From Paulownia fortunei (taxonomy: Eukaryota > Streptophyta > Magnoliopsida > Lamiales > Paulowniaceae): DNA of 64,000 nt. Position numbers and translations under genes: made by a program. The stretch spans positions 20,885,965 through 20,949,964 of the forward strand of contig CM033106.1 in the NCBI GenBank assembly GCA_019321725.1, given 5' to 3'. Below the pieces are notes generated by a model that saw only the letters and a list, made by a program, of their open reading frames with translations, was not told the origin of the DNA and made no database searches. This document shows positions 50,490 to 61,900 of the stretch, in pieces (position 1 is the stretch's first letter; every line of letters starts with the position of its first letter).

Positions 50490-51011
50490 CATGCGCTAAC
50501 CGAATGAACCCACCACATCAGCGAAGCCATTTGGTTCAATTTGGCTATTTTGGTTCAATTTCTAAAGCAAAGTGCAAAATGTGCATAAAAAACGCCCAAT
50601 GCGACATGCGGGTAAGGGGTAGCACCATTCTCGTAGCTCATTGAGTTAGCTAAAACTAGTCAAAAGACCACTAAAGTGTACCATAGAATAGCTCCACTTG
50701 ATTAGTTCTTACTAAAAGTGAGATTGTATATATGCAAGACAAACTTGTTCTACTTTTTCAATGTGATATGGTGACTTTTCATCTTTCCAATTTCCCATTT
50801 ATCAGTACTTAAGCTATTTAAGTGGTTTAATTTATTTATTAATTTTTCATTCACCCAAAATTAATTTTAAAAAATTAAATATACTAAACTCATTTACTTA
50901 CGGTGTAGATTACGTTTAATCAATTTATTTTTATTTTTATAAAATGAAATCCACTTAAATAATTGATTAAAATTGGGTAAAAATCCAATTTTTCTAAACC
51001 AATTTGCAACA

Positions 51012-53971
51012 AAGTTTATGAGTCGAATCCGAACAAACTGATCACGAACCTTTACACATAAATTTTAGATTTATCAAGTTTAGGATATAATCAATACTTT
51101 GTATTTTTACCTTATCACTAATTTCTAGCCCCATTAGTAATTCTAATCTAATACAAAAGAAGGTTGAACCAAAAAGCTATTTCATTTTAAAATCTAACTT
51201 CAATGTCAATAGTGTGTTAAAAGAGAATGATTTTAGACTAGCCTCCAATTAATTGAAGTTATTTTCTTAAACTTCGAAGAAAATTCATATACAGTCCACA
51301 TGGGATGGCTATTATGTATTTTCCTCACTCTATCAAGATTTGGAGAGGGTATATAAATTGAACAGCCTTTTCCGACTCAAGGCTGACTCATTGGTGTCAT
51401 GCCTATCAAGTTTTCATTCATAGTCTAGAATCTCCAAAACTAATCAACTCTATTTCCCTTTCAAAATTCGACAAATTGTTTAGGAGAAATAGAGGATTAC
51501 TTACATGTCAAATTCAATTTTACCACCAACTTTTTCCTATATATATTTGATCACTAGGCTTTGTATTTAATATATAATATTGGAAACATTTCCTCCCCTG
51601 CCCCAAAATGTTAAAAAAAAATAAAAAAATGTACTTGGTATAAAACTAACTCTTAAATTTATTAGATTCCAAATTAATAATTTTCATGATATCATGTTTG
51701 TCCCTCTCATCCTTTCCCATATTTCAGAATGGGAGTTTTTTTTTTTTTTTCTTTCAAAAAAGCCCAGTCTTATACTTTATTATACTCCCTCCATAATAAA
51801 TAAAAAATAAAAAAATTGACTCCTTTATTACAGTGATCAGTCAATTTAATTATTTTTCTTAGTGCAATAATAAATAATATATTTAATATTCTTAAAAACT
51901 AGTTGAATAAAATTAAATACCACAACAAATATTAAGATTTAAAAATTAGTTATGTCAATATTATCAAATAATTAACACGATGAATTGGTCATAAAAATTA
52001 AAGAGTTTGAATTCGTATTCTAGCAAATTGAGTAATTCTTTTTTGAACAGATGAAGTATAAAATTTTCAAACCACTTGCAAATTGCAATTCTCTTCTCCT
52101 TCAAAAGCCAAACAACTCAATTTCAAGGTAGTAGATAGTTTGTGAGTTAAAACAGTTCATATTTTATTCTTTAGTCATTAACCATTCAATTGTCTTTCTT
52201 CATTTTATTTTTTTATTAGAAATTCTAATTGGCAAATAAATATCTTTGCCAATTGTTATGTATTATGATATATTTATTAAAAATAGTGAAAGTCCAAGGA
52301 CTGGTCCAACTCAATACCTAGCACTACTAGGGCAAAACTGTAGATTGAGGATTGGACTTAAATTTATTCATTACCTTTATATGTCAACATAAGTACAATT
52401 CTAACCCATTCAAGCCTGGCCCCGCACACATCGCTACCTCCATTCCCCACCTAGGAATGAAATATTTGGTTTCTTTTTTATTTTTTATTTTTATTATTTT
52501 AAAATAAAATCAAATATTATTACAAATTCTTCTATATATTTCTCTCTAAAACAATCTTTTCTTCCCTAAAATATTTCAAAACATCTTAATAATTAGATTA
52601 GAAAAATATATTTTCAAAATAAAATCAAATATACATCACATTCCCATATATATTTTTCAAAACACCTTTTCCCAAAATATTTTTCTAGAACACCCAAATA
52701 ATTCTAGCCTAAATTGCTCAATTTTAGCAACAAATGAATCCCATAATTTAGAATCGCTACAAGAATCCACAACTCACAAACTGGCCAGCGGAGATAAGAA
52801 TTAACAAGAAGAAAAGTTAAGTGAAGCTAGGAATGATAATTAATGTAACTTTTTATTGTAGAAATGTTTTTTAGACGTTATTAAAGTTATTTCGCCAAGT
52901 TTATAAGAAAACTATCAAGTCGTTTATTAATTGGACTCAAATATGGACCCATTTTGAATCGTTTGGTCCAATATTTTTGCATCTATGAGGCATGTTTTTC
53001 CATTTTAGAGATTACTATTCTATTTTTATTTTTTATTTTTTTTGTCATTTGTAGACATTTTTCAGATTTTTGTGGATTTTTTTTTTTTTTTTTTTGCAAT
53101 TTGATGGGCATTTTTCTATTTTGCAAGTTTAGAGGTTATATCCGACATTTTCATGAGTATCAATGGCATTTCAGCGTTTTAACACCTTAGGAACTCTCAC
53201 ATTCATTTGGCATCTTTAGGGTCCTTTTAGTCATTTCCAAGCCTGAGTTGCTTTTATCTCTTTCCAAATTTCCTTGATACATACAAATTAATCTTTCACC
53301 TTTAAGAGATTCATGTATTGCATTCCCACCTCAACAGACACCTTCGTTGGAACTAAGAATTTGGATTGATTAGTTCTTCCGCATAAGAGCACACCAACTT
53401 GGGGACCAACCAATTCTCAACAGAAGGTTCTCCCTTTTCCTTGAGACCTGTTTCTCAAGTAATCTCAAAAGAACAGGGTTACATGAATTATCAATGGCGG
53501 CACTCAAGCCTTCCTGTAGCCAAATCAATGACATAGAATGAGATGTCTTAAGTAGCTATAACAATTTTTTTTACACCCTCTTCTATTACAAACATATTTG
53601 GTTTTAGAGATTGCAAATTGTAAAGCATCATGAAGGTCAAAGGTAAAGAAAACAATGGATTGCCCAGATCAAAGTTCCTATTAAGTTGTGGCCCTATTGC
53701 ATGGAATAGTCTCCATAACTTTGTAGATAAATATTTGCTTCCATACAACGTGTATTACATCACAGAAAAAATTTACAGGCATTTAGCTTGGAAGGAAGAC
53801 ATTTTTCTGCAGCAATAAATATCAAACAAGTCATTACTTGTATCTTTTTGCAGAGAAATGCCATGATCCAACCACTAAGGAAAAGAGTAATCTGAGGGTA
53901 TCAGTGAAAACTCAATCTTCAAATGTAATACAATCACTTACTCCATGTTAAAAAAAAAAAAAAAAAAGAAA
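51012..53971. other. AT-rich spacer and AXR4 3' flank
   Basis: I see no recognisable gene. Homopolymer T/A runs (51729-51750, 53078-53096) and AT-rich text dominate. The last few hundred bases (about 53500-53971) are less AT-rich and probably include the AXR4 3' UTR. A poly-T (sense) tract begins a few bases after the AXR4 stop codon. Confidence 0.5.
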
Positions 53972-56900
53972 TCACATGGCCCACCCATGTCCGAGACCAT
54001 ATGCATCCATGTATCCAGCATGGCCATGACCATGACCGTCATGGTGGTCAGAACCACCATGCCCATGGTGGTGGAGGTGGTGATCACCGCTTTCAGTTTC
54101 ACTAAACATCTCCTGGAAATGTTCAGGTATTGTCTCTTCTACAACTTGTCTAGTCGATTTTGGTAAAGAGGAAACAAACTCATAAATACTCTGAGCTACC
54201 TCCTCAGCATTATGTTCCTATATCAACAAAGAACAGTTGGTCAAATAGATACATCAGCAGCAATCACCCCAAGCTCAAAGTAAAAAATTAAGGCAGCTAC
54301 AAATCAACTGGCATGTACAGATTTTTGGCAAATCCTTTCTACACACACATACAGAGTCTGGGGTCATCTCTTGAACTGGTTTACTCCGTAACATAATGAG
54401 ATCACCTACTCCAGTAAAAAATATACTAAACACCCCCCTCAAACAGATTTTGACTTCAAATACCTTCCAAAGTTTATCACTTGAAAGGTAACAGACCCAG
54501 TTATCTACTTCCATGCAAGTCAATTTAAAGTAATTGATTGCACTTAAATACCCTAAGCACTTGAGAACTAATGTCCTATTTAGCACAGAGTTGCCCCATA
54601 ACAGCACAGGCAGTCAACAAATTCGTTCTGGAATGGTACCATGATTCTGAAGCATTGGTGTTCAAACTTCAATTAATGAAAAGAAGATGCTACAATTACT
54701 AGTTACATCCATATCACTGAATACAGCTAGTGAGCAGCTGAGCTACAGAATAGTGGATCAAACTGAATGGGTCTCCTGACCCTTAAGAAAAAAATATTCC
54801 ATTACAAAGTTCTACTCAATCACAAAAGTAGAAATTCAAAACAGCAGTAAGAAAAATTAATGATAGATGATATGCCACATTCAAGCAAGGATGTCTAAGC
54901 CACATGGTAGTATTTCAGTGGACAGCTTTACTACTCATGTAGGAGCTATACTAGCATGTTAAAGCAGAGTCACCAGCTTAACTGACTGACTTATTGGAGG
55001 CATCAAATGTTCTAAGCATGATTCTCAAGTAATATTGTGGCAAAAGTGATGTTCAACAATTAAGGAGTTTCTCCAATAAGGCAGTTAATTATGATTAACA
55101 ACTTTTGGGTTGGTATAGTCTATTCTGAAAATATTAAACCAAAACTTACTAGATGGACCTGATGGTGTTCATAGGATTTCTTTTGGGTAGTTTTAGACAA
55201 ACAAGAATGTCTTTGGGTCCCTCACAAAGGCGAAAGTTAATCGTAGAGTTTTCAATTTTTTCCTAGTTCTGTACATTCAACTTTCTGCTTTGCCATGAAC
55301 GCATGAATAACTACTTCAATACACGCACCAAGGATTACCTACCAAATGTGAAGGAAATGTATAAGGGCATATGTTACCACTAATTGCTTTGAGTAAAACG
55401 TAGTCAGCGAGTGAGCCACACAGTGACTAAATTAATCAAATTACTGGATTATTCATTTGATGTATCGCAACCTGGTTGTGCTCTCTTTCAGGTTTGTGAA
55501 CAGTTACTTCAAGAAGATAGGAAAGTTTTTGTGTGATTGTGCTAGTTGGAAGTGTTGGGCTTTACAATGTAGTGAATTATGATAACAAGAACACAGTAGA
55601 ATGCTCGAATAGTACTATTAAAGAAGAAGAATCACAACAAAAGAAAGAAAAGAAGATAACAGGAATAAAGATGCTGAGAAATAAGAGAAAGACTTCACCC
55701 TGTCAAGGATAAAGCAATTCCAGGAAACAGAATACCAACTAGTAATCATGATCAGCTCCTAATTCAAACAATGTTGGGAGCAGGTAGGGATGCATATGCA
55801 GGACAGCGAGTGCATCTAAATAGGAAAATACTAGAGAGTGGGCATGGCTTAGGGTGGTTCTATTTAATTCCTTATAAATAATGCATACATGTGTAATTTA
55901 ATTGGTGGATTTCATAATTGCTAAGAGATATCATCTAACTATTGCAAGGTTTAGAGTCTATGCATACTTCTTGGACTTTAAGTCCAATTGACAGCCCTTC
56001 TAATGCCGTATAAGTCCAAAACCTTGTCTCTCAAGCTAAAATTTTTAGGGCTACAGCCAAGTAAGGCTCTTTATCTACATTCGTGAGTCTATCAATATAA
56101 ACAAAGAAGTGAAATTGTATCCATTAATGTGGTTTTGATGTCCACCATCTGTGCCGGTACCATAGACTACCGTGAGCAGAGTTTTGGTAAAGTGCAAATT
56201 TAGTAAATAATGAATTGCCACAGAGCGCCACACATGCTATGAAGACACTTTTTCGCGCTCAGGTCGTCTGAGAGGCAACCGCTTCTGGCAGATTTCTTGA
56301 CATAGATCAGCTATATTGAAATAATTTCACAAATATATTCGAAGACGTTATTGACTTATCCTAATTGGAAAAGGACTTAGTCTCTAAGTAGGAAACTACT
56401 AAGTAATTTATTCTATTCTCATCGTAGATGAGTAGGGACGCCAAATGAAAATCAAACAATTATGAAAATCCCAACTTGAGACTCATATCAAATAACTACA
56501 GCAACTTTGAAAACTAACCTAACCAACCTCAATTCTTGAGACAAGAAAAAATCACAGAACATACAGAAAAGACTCAAAAATAGCCAAGGACATGCTCCTT
56601 TTGACCAAAAAGTATTCTTGCTTGTCATGAAACTCAACCTTCAAGTGTGGTTTCTTAATTCCATTACAGTTTGCATCATTCTTGTTCTCATGTGGCGGCA
56701 TCTTTAACAGATGGGCAATGAGGGAGGACTTTTTCCAGAGAGGGTAGGAAAAAACCAGCATTTCTATATACTTACACCCAAAAATAATCAGAATACACTA
56801 AAACCTGTGAAGTCAAATTGATAACATGTATTCTATGAAGCATTCAAAAGGGTTGGAAGCTACTGCCCTTTGAATCCGTACATATTCGCATTCTTTTTGT

Positions 56901-59333
56901 AGAGGTACAAATTTTACTCAAGGGGATTAACGAAAAGAAGGTTGGCCCACATAGAAAGATTCCACAATGTTTCCAATAGCAACAAGTTTTTTCATAAGAA
57001 AAATTCCTGAAATGAAATAAAAACTCAAAACAGATCTAAACAAATAATTCTTTCCTTTTTCTGGCATGTGTACAGAGACATATGCACAAACTAAGCAGTT
57101 TTGGATTGGATTTGAAAGGCATAATGTACAGACACAAATGATAAAACATATCTAAATGAAAGAGTTTGATTTCAACGAAAGGTAACCCAGAAGAACATCA
57201 AACATGAGTATTACATAAATACGGGAGAAGCATCTGTTGGCATCAATATTTGGCAAGAACTGCTATTGGATGGAAGTCAACAAATTCAGAGAAAAATAAC
57301 TGGTAGGCTTGTTCTCAAGTTTGATGGCAAACTGAAAACAGTTAATCACAAAAGAAGGTTTAAAATTTCTCTAGAATGACGAGGGTAAGTTTTTGCTCCT
57401 ATTGGTCTGTGCATATGGCTTTGCTCCACTAAGGTTCAAATCTTTTTGCAGGAATTCAGCAGGGTAAGGAAGGACACTCTTTTTTAGAGTTCCATTACAG
57501 ATAATTGATAAGGTTCTTATGTATCAACTGACAACAGATAAAATAATACAAAGGTCACCTCTGGAATACAAAGTTTGACAATAAACATGTAAGGCTGTTG
57601 ACATCTTTCAAGAGGCTAAACATTTTGATAGGGAATAAAAGCCAACGCTTAAAATTTATGAGGCCATATAATACAACGAAGTGATACAAGATTGTATAAG
57701 TTCACCATGCATATTCCCAACGTCTACTACTTACATAATCTATTTGTCACAGGCATGCTGAATCTCTGGAAGCTTGTTTTAATTTCTTTTTTCCTAAAAA
57801 ATGTTCACTTAAAAATCGATTGCAAATTCAAGGCCGCACAGTTCTTGTCTTACACTACTGAAAGAATCCTAGCGTGATTTAGCAAACTTTGAGCCTTCAA
57901 CTTTCTATAACCCACTGTCCAGAACTGGGCATCGCCTGAAGTTATTCAATATCAGAAAGCAATGAAACAACAAACTCGTCTATGCATTAAGAATGTCAAT
58001 CCACAACAATGAAATCATTCCAGTGAAAAGACCCACAAGGAAACAAAATTATTCTTGGAGGTATTTTACAAATAACTGATGCAGTAAACATTATAGAATA
58101 TTCACAATGGTAATTAACGCTCACCTGGGTCCATCGCCCACCAGAATGAGTGACAAGTGTAGCCTGAAGAAGGGCATCGGCAATTAGTCGGCCCTCAGTA
58201 GTCCATTTATCAGACCATCCACCAGACCAAATCACTTGGATGGGCAGACCTTTAACCCCATCTAGACTGCTCCATTCAGACAAATCAAAACTAAAATTCA
58301 GCTTCTTCCCCATCCCAACAACTGCACTTCCCCCGTCCCTCCCCTTCAATAGAATCCTATGCGCTTCAGCCTCTGGCCCACCAACTGATCTCAGACAACA
58401 CATTGCAAGAACCCTCTCAAACACAAGCCTGAACCCCAACACAACCTCCCTCACCACAGGCATTTCCAACGCCCAAAGCGGAAATGCTGTTCCACTTGGC
58501 GCACCATCAAGAACCACCACACTCCTAATTAATCCTCGATTTTCCGAAATCCAGTTGGCACTCAACCCCAACGCAGAATCATGCAAGACCAAATCCACAG
58601 GTGCCAGTCCCATTGAATCCACCACTTGCCCCAATACTCTTCCCATTTCTTCACTACCCAATTCAATGGCGTTAATGCTCTCTTTCTTCAAAACAGGCAC
58701 CTTATTCTCCTCAAAATTCACATACCCTTGTTCAACAAGCTGATCAAACCCCCAAAACAGACCCTTTACTTTAATCTCTTCGTACACATCCCACACCCTG
58801 CCTAAAAAGCCAGTCCCACCCACATTCTCTTCCACCGCAACAATAGATTTATCAGAAAAGCCGGATCCAGGAAGATCAATGGCCACAGCATGGACATTTC
58901 TACGGCCTAAAAACTTAACAACATCATGAAAAGCAAAAGAACTGCAACCTATGCCATGTACAATGAGAACACGGCTATCCGAGTTAGTGGGCCCTTGTTG
59001 AATGGAAAAGACTTCAACTTGTGGGTGATTAGGTGCCGTTTGGACCTTGATGGTGCGGCCGTTGGAGTAGTGGTGGCGGAGAATGGGGGGAAGGCTGAGG
59101 AACCAAGTCTTGGGGTCTTGTGGCGACAGAGAAGAGAGAAGAACGCAGAAGAGGGTGATGAGAGAGACAACGAGGGTGAAGTAGAACCAGAAGCGAAAAG
59201 GGTTTGCGGTGGTGGTGGCGGATTTGGTGGGAGTGGAGGTTGCTGCTGGTTGTGAGGGGAGTGAGGTGGGCTTAGAGTTGGGTTTGCGGAGCAGTGGCTT
59301 TGGGGAATCTGGTTCTTCAGTTATGATAGCCAT
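53972..59333 (-). CDS. AXR4: AXR4 homologue (ER accessory protein for AUX1 trafficking), two exons, 484 aa
   Basis: Exon 1 is 59333-58125 (403 codons, ending ...GGRWTQ) and exon 2 is 54217-53972 (81 codons plus stop). The 3.9-kb intron has GT..AG ends and phase 0. The start Met-Ala-Ile-Ile-Thr-Glu matches AXR4; an in-frame upstream ATG at 59444 would add 37 residues not expected from the family. One membrane segment spans residues 47-69, followed by an alpha/beta-hydrolase-like domain with the oxyanion-region motif VHGIGCSSFAF (125-135) and LVLHDSALG, where Ser253 sits at the nucleophile elbow in a non-canonical His-Asp-Ser-Ala-Leu context. Exon 2 ends in a His/Gly-rich tail (449-469) and the AGYMDAYGLG signature. 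In Arabidopsis this ER protein is required for correct AUX1 localisation; the enzymatic status of the fold is not established by sequence. Confidence 0.93.
54218..58124 (-). other. AXR4 intron 1
   Basis: The intron runs from donor GTGAGC at 58124 to acceptor TATAG before 54217. It holds no frame with recognisable protein similarity on either strand. It is less AT-rich than the transposon blocks, and I found no LTRs or inverted-repeat element in it. Confidence 0.6.
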
Positions 59334-60048
59334 TGTTACGGTGGTTGAAGGATTGTGGGACGATGGGAATTGGCAGGGACAGGCGTCTAGCCAAAGGAAG
59401 ATTGGAGGGAAAAGGTACAGAAAATAGGAAGATTTTCCAGTCAAGATTCAGTTTTGAGTAAGTTCGTCTTTTTTCCACACGCATGAAGTGTGTTTGTTCG
59501 AAGCATTTACAAAATGAATTTCCAAAGGGGAATACAAAAGTCGAATTGCAATGAGATGTTTGGTCTTGGAATGATCTCATCAATTCAAATTATAGTATTT
59601 TATAAATATACTATTTTTTAATCAAAACTCAAGGTCCAAAACCTAATAGAAATCTATTCCCACCGCCCACCCCCACCTCCCCCCCCCACCAAAAAAAAAA
59701 AAGAAAAAGGAATTACAACATGAAAATTTAATGCATGCAAAACTATAGGCCGCCGTTACCCGTGAGAAATTACGTGAGAATCTTGTTTCAGAGCAAAAAA
59801 TTCTTACAAAATGTGTTTGAAGTGATTTCTATAAAAGTTATATCTCAAATAGGCAATTTTTTTTGTAAAAATGAAGAGCACATCCAATCTCAATAGTACT
59901 ATGATTTGACAACAACTTAATAAAATATTTTCTTTTTCGTGTATCAACAACTGCCATACTTTATTTTTAACAGCTAAACCCCATATTCAAAAATAACTAT
60001 CCCGTCTCACGCTCCCTTCAGCGACCAAGGGTTTCCAAACCTAAAGCC
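59334..60048. promoter_or_regulatory. AXR4 upstream region
   Basis: This is the sequence upstream of the AXR4 start codon. It includes a C-rich and then poly-A run at about 59660-59700. No confident TATA box or other site can be assigned. Confidence 0.35.
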
Positions 60049-60541
60049 ACCAAACTTTTAATTCAAACCATCGAATATTCTGCCAAAGCGTACTTTTGCT
60101 GACACACTTCGACCACCAGTGGATGAAATTGTGCCTTCTTCGCCTCATACGATAAAAAAAGATTGACAGATTACATCGACCATAGGTATCCATACATCTT
60201 ATAAAGGAGATAGGGCTCTCTTCTTGATGGAAGAAGAAAACTCCACCTTAGCTACCTCGTTCAAGTTCACATTAGTAGGGAAATTCTCACTTGGATATCC
60301 AGATTTTGTGCGAATTAAGATGTGTTTTGCAACAATTGGTCTTTACGGTAGATATGAAGTTGGAGTTCTAAACAACAAACATATTATTATCCATCTCTCT
60401 TTGAAGGAAGATTATTCACGTCTTTGGTTGAGGCAAACTCTACAGATTGAAGTTTCCAATGAGGGTTTTCAAATGGTCTCCAACTTTGATCCGAAGGAAG
60501 AATCGCCTATTGCACCTGTTTGGGTTAGCCTACTTTTAGCA
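60049..60541 (+). pseudogene. DUF4283 (LINE ORF1-like) fragment interrupted by copia C
   Basis: The plus frame reads LPKRTFADTLRPP (about 60078-60117), an in-frame TGA near 60166, then IGIHTSYKGDRALFLMEEE, FKFTLVGKFSLGYPDFVRIK, GVLNNKHIIIHLSLKEDYSR and SPIAPVWVSL. This is the consensus order of plant DUF4283 proteins, commonly the first ORF of LINE elements or fragments derived from them. It stops where the copia C LTR begins. Any continuation would lie beyond the window's right edge. Confidence 0.75.
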
Positions 60542-60759
60542 TATTAGCTGATTTAGCATTTTCCTTTTTTTGTTTTGTATTTTTCTGTTATAACAGATAG
60601 AATATTCTAGAGTGAGTTAGTTATTTTTTTATGATATATTACGTGTATTGTGTGATGTAAGTTTTAGGTCCTTATTATATATTTTGTACTCACAGTCTTT
60701 TAGGGATGAATAAAAATGAATGAAGAGTTCTCTATTTTTTTGTGTTAAGTTTTCTAATA
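60542..60759 (+). repeat. 5' LTR of copia C
   Basis: It starts TATTAGCTGA and ends TTTCTAATA, so the tips are perfect inverted hexamers (TATTAG/CTAATA) with A/T where TG..CA would be usual. A primer-binding site follows directly. The 3' LTR is outside the window, so the borders rest on the tip symmetry and the primer site. Confidence 0.65.
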
Positions 60760-60769
60760 TGGTATCAGA
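60760..60769 (+). other. Primer-binding site of copia C (initiator Met tRNA type)
   Basis: TGGTATCAGA immediately follows the LTR. It corresponds to the 3' end of initiator methionyl-tRNA used by most plant copia elements (TGGTATCAGAGC); the last two bases differ here. Confidence 0.8.
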
Positions 60770-60808
60770 TAGAATTTTTTCTGTTGCTCTTCACTTTTCT
60801 TTCTGAAG

Positions 60809-61900
60809 ATGGCTCGTGGTGGTCAAAATACCAACACCAATCGATTTCAGCTGCTCACTCCACTTTCATCCAACAGCACCGTGGCTTCAGATTCTTATTC
60901 TATGGAGAACATCGAAAGCCCTTTTTTCTTGCACAGTGGTGATCACCCCGGTTTGTGCTCGTCTCGCACCTTCTCACCGGCTCTAACTATAATACTTGGA
61001 TTCGTCTATGCTAATGCACTCAATGCCAAACATAAGCTCGGCTTCGTGGATGGTTCGATTCCACAGCCCAGATTCGACGATCCTACTGCTGGCGTGTGGT
61101 CTCGATATAATAGTATGGTTACATCTTGGCTTTTAAATGTTGTTTCCAAGGAGATTGCCGACAGCCTCTTGTATCTTGACTCAGCTCAAGCCATTTAGAT
61201 GGATCTACACGATCGATTCCGACAAAGCAATGCTCCGCGCATTTTCCAAATTAAACAGCAACTTCATGATTTATCACAAGGGTCACTAGATGTCAACACC
61301 TACTATACTCGATTGAAAATTCTCTAGGATGAGCTGAAGAATTTCCAGCCAGTCCCGATCTGTCAATGCGGAGGTATGAAAGCTTGGATGGCCTATCAAG
61401 AGCAAGAATATGTGATGCAATTTTTGATGGATTGAATGAATCTTATGTCGGTACACGAGGCCAGATATTGATGCTAGACCCATTCTATTGTTGCAAAGGT
61501 CTTTCACCTTGTCGTTCAAGATGAACGACAACGCACTATTGGAGTTAGTTCTGTCGTCCATCCGCCAGAATCTATGGCTTTTAGCGCCACTTCATCGCCT
61601 TCTTCCATCACAGTTGTTGCTTCACAAAGGCAAATTGAAAGGAGTTCGGCCTACCTATCCTCACTGTGGATTTATGGGCCATAAGTGGACCGATGTAACA
61701 AGCTCTATGGGTACCCACCTGGGTACAAGCCTAAATTGAAAGCCCAATCATCAGCCCAGTCCAGCTCCCTTCAATCCACTAAGCTAATCACCTCTTCTGC
61801 AGAGCAATCAAAAGGCCATCGATTTTCCTCTTCAGCTGCAATGGCTATAACATCTTCATCACCGACAGGTTCTCTTTCCATGGATCAAGTACAATAACTT
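60809..61900 (+). pseudogene. Copia C gag remnant
   Basis: The start at 60809 opens MARGGQNTNTNRFQLL. FDDPTAGVWSRYNSMVTSW and KEIADSLLYLDSAQAI follow, then TAG (61196-61198), MDLHDRFRQSNAPRIFQIKQ, another TAG (61325-61327) and DELKNFQP. A frameshifted zinc-knuckle segment (YPHCGFMGHK) lies at about 61660-61690. Both TAGs fall where the family has Trp (IW-MDLHDRF and LWDEL). The expected HPGL motif is present, placing it among gag_3/UBN2-type copia gags. Confidence 0.83.

Larger units (their letters stand above)
39083..51011 (-). mobile_element. Copia B: Ty1/copia retrotransposon with two nested insertions
   Basis: Two LTRs of about 1.16 kb flank a gag-PR-IN-RT-RH order read on the minus strand: the left (3') LTR 39083-40242 and the right (5') LTR 47366-48012 plus 50490-51011. 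The LTRs begin TGTTGGGT and end TTCTAACA or TTTGCAACA on the plus strand. The flanking five bases are AAATT (39078-39082) and AAGTT (51012-51016), a plausible decayed target duplication. Removing the two insertions (43657-46421 and 48013-50489) leaves about 6.7 kb. The LTRs differ at many sites and the genes are broken, so this is an old insertion. Confidence 0.88.
47366..51011 (-). repeat. 5' LTR of copia B, split by a nested insertion
   Basis: 47366-48012 matches the first 560-650 bases of the other LTR and 50490-51011 matches the rest. The sequence between them is the second nested element. On the internal side the LTR is followed (minus strand) by GCTTAAGACAAAAT. I do not see a TGGTATCAGAGC-type primer-binding site, so it appears lost or mutated. 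Confidence 0.85.

Noticed and set aside
52954..53190. Phe-rich 78-aa frame
   Set aside because: It is encoded by T-rich low-complexity DNA, with no family features beyond hydrophobic composition.
53548..53748. 66-aa minus-strand frame downstream of AXR4
   Set aside because: It probably lies in or near the AXR4 3' UTR. I could not match it to any protein family.
58240..58743. 167-aa plus-strand open frame
   Set aside because: It lies entirely antisense to AXR4 exon 1, has low-complexity Ser/Pro/Thr composition and matches nothing I recognise.
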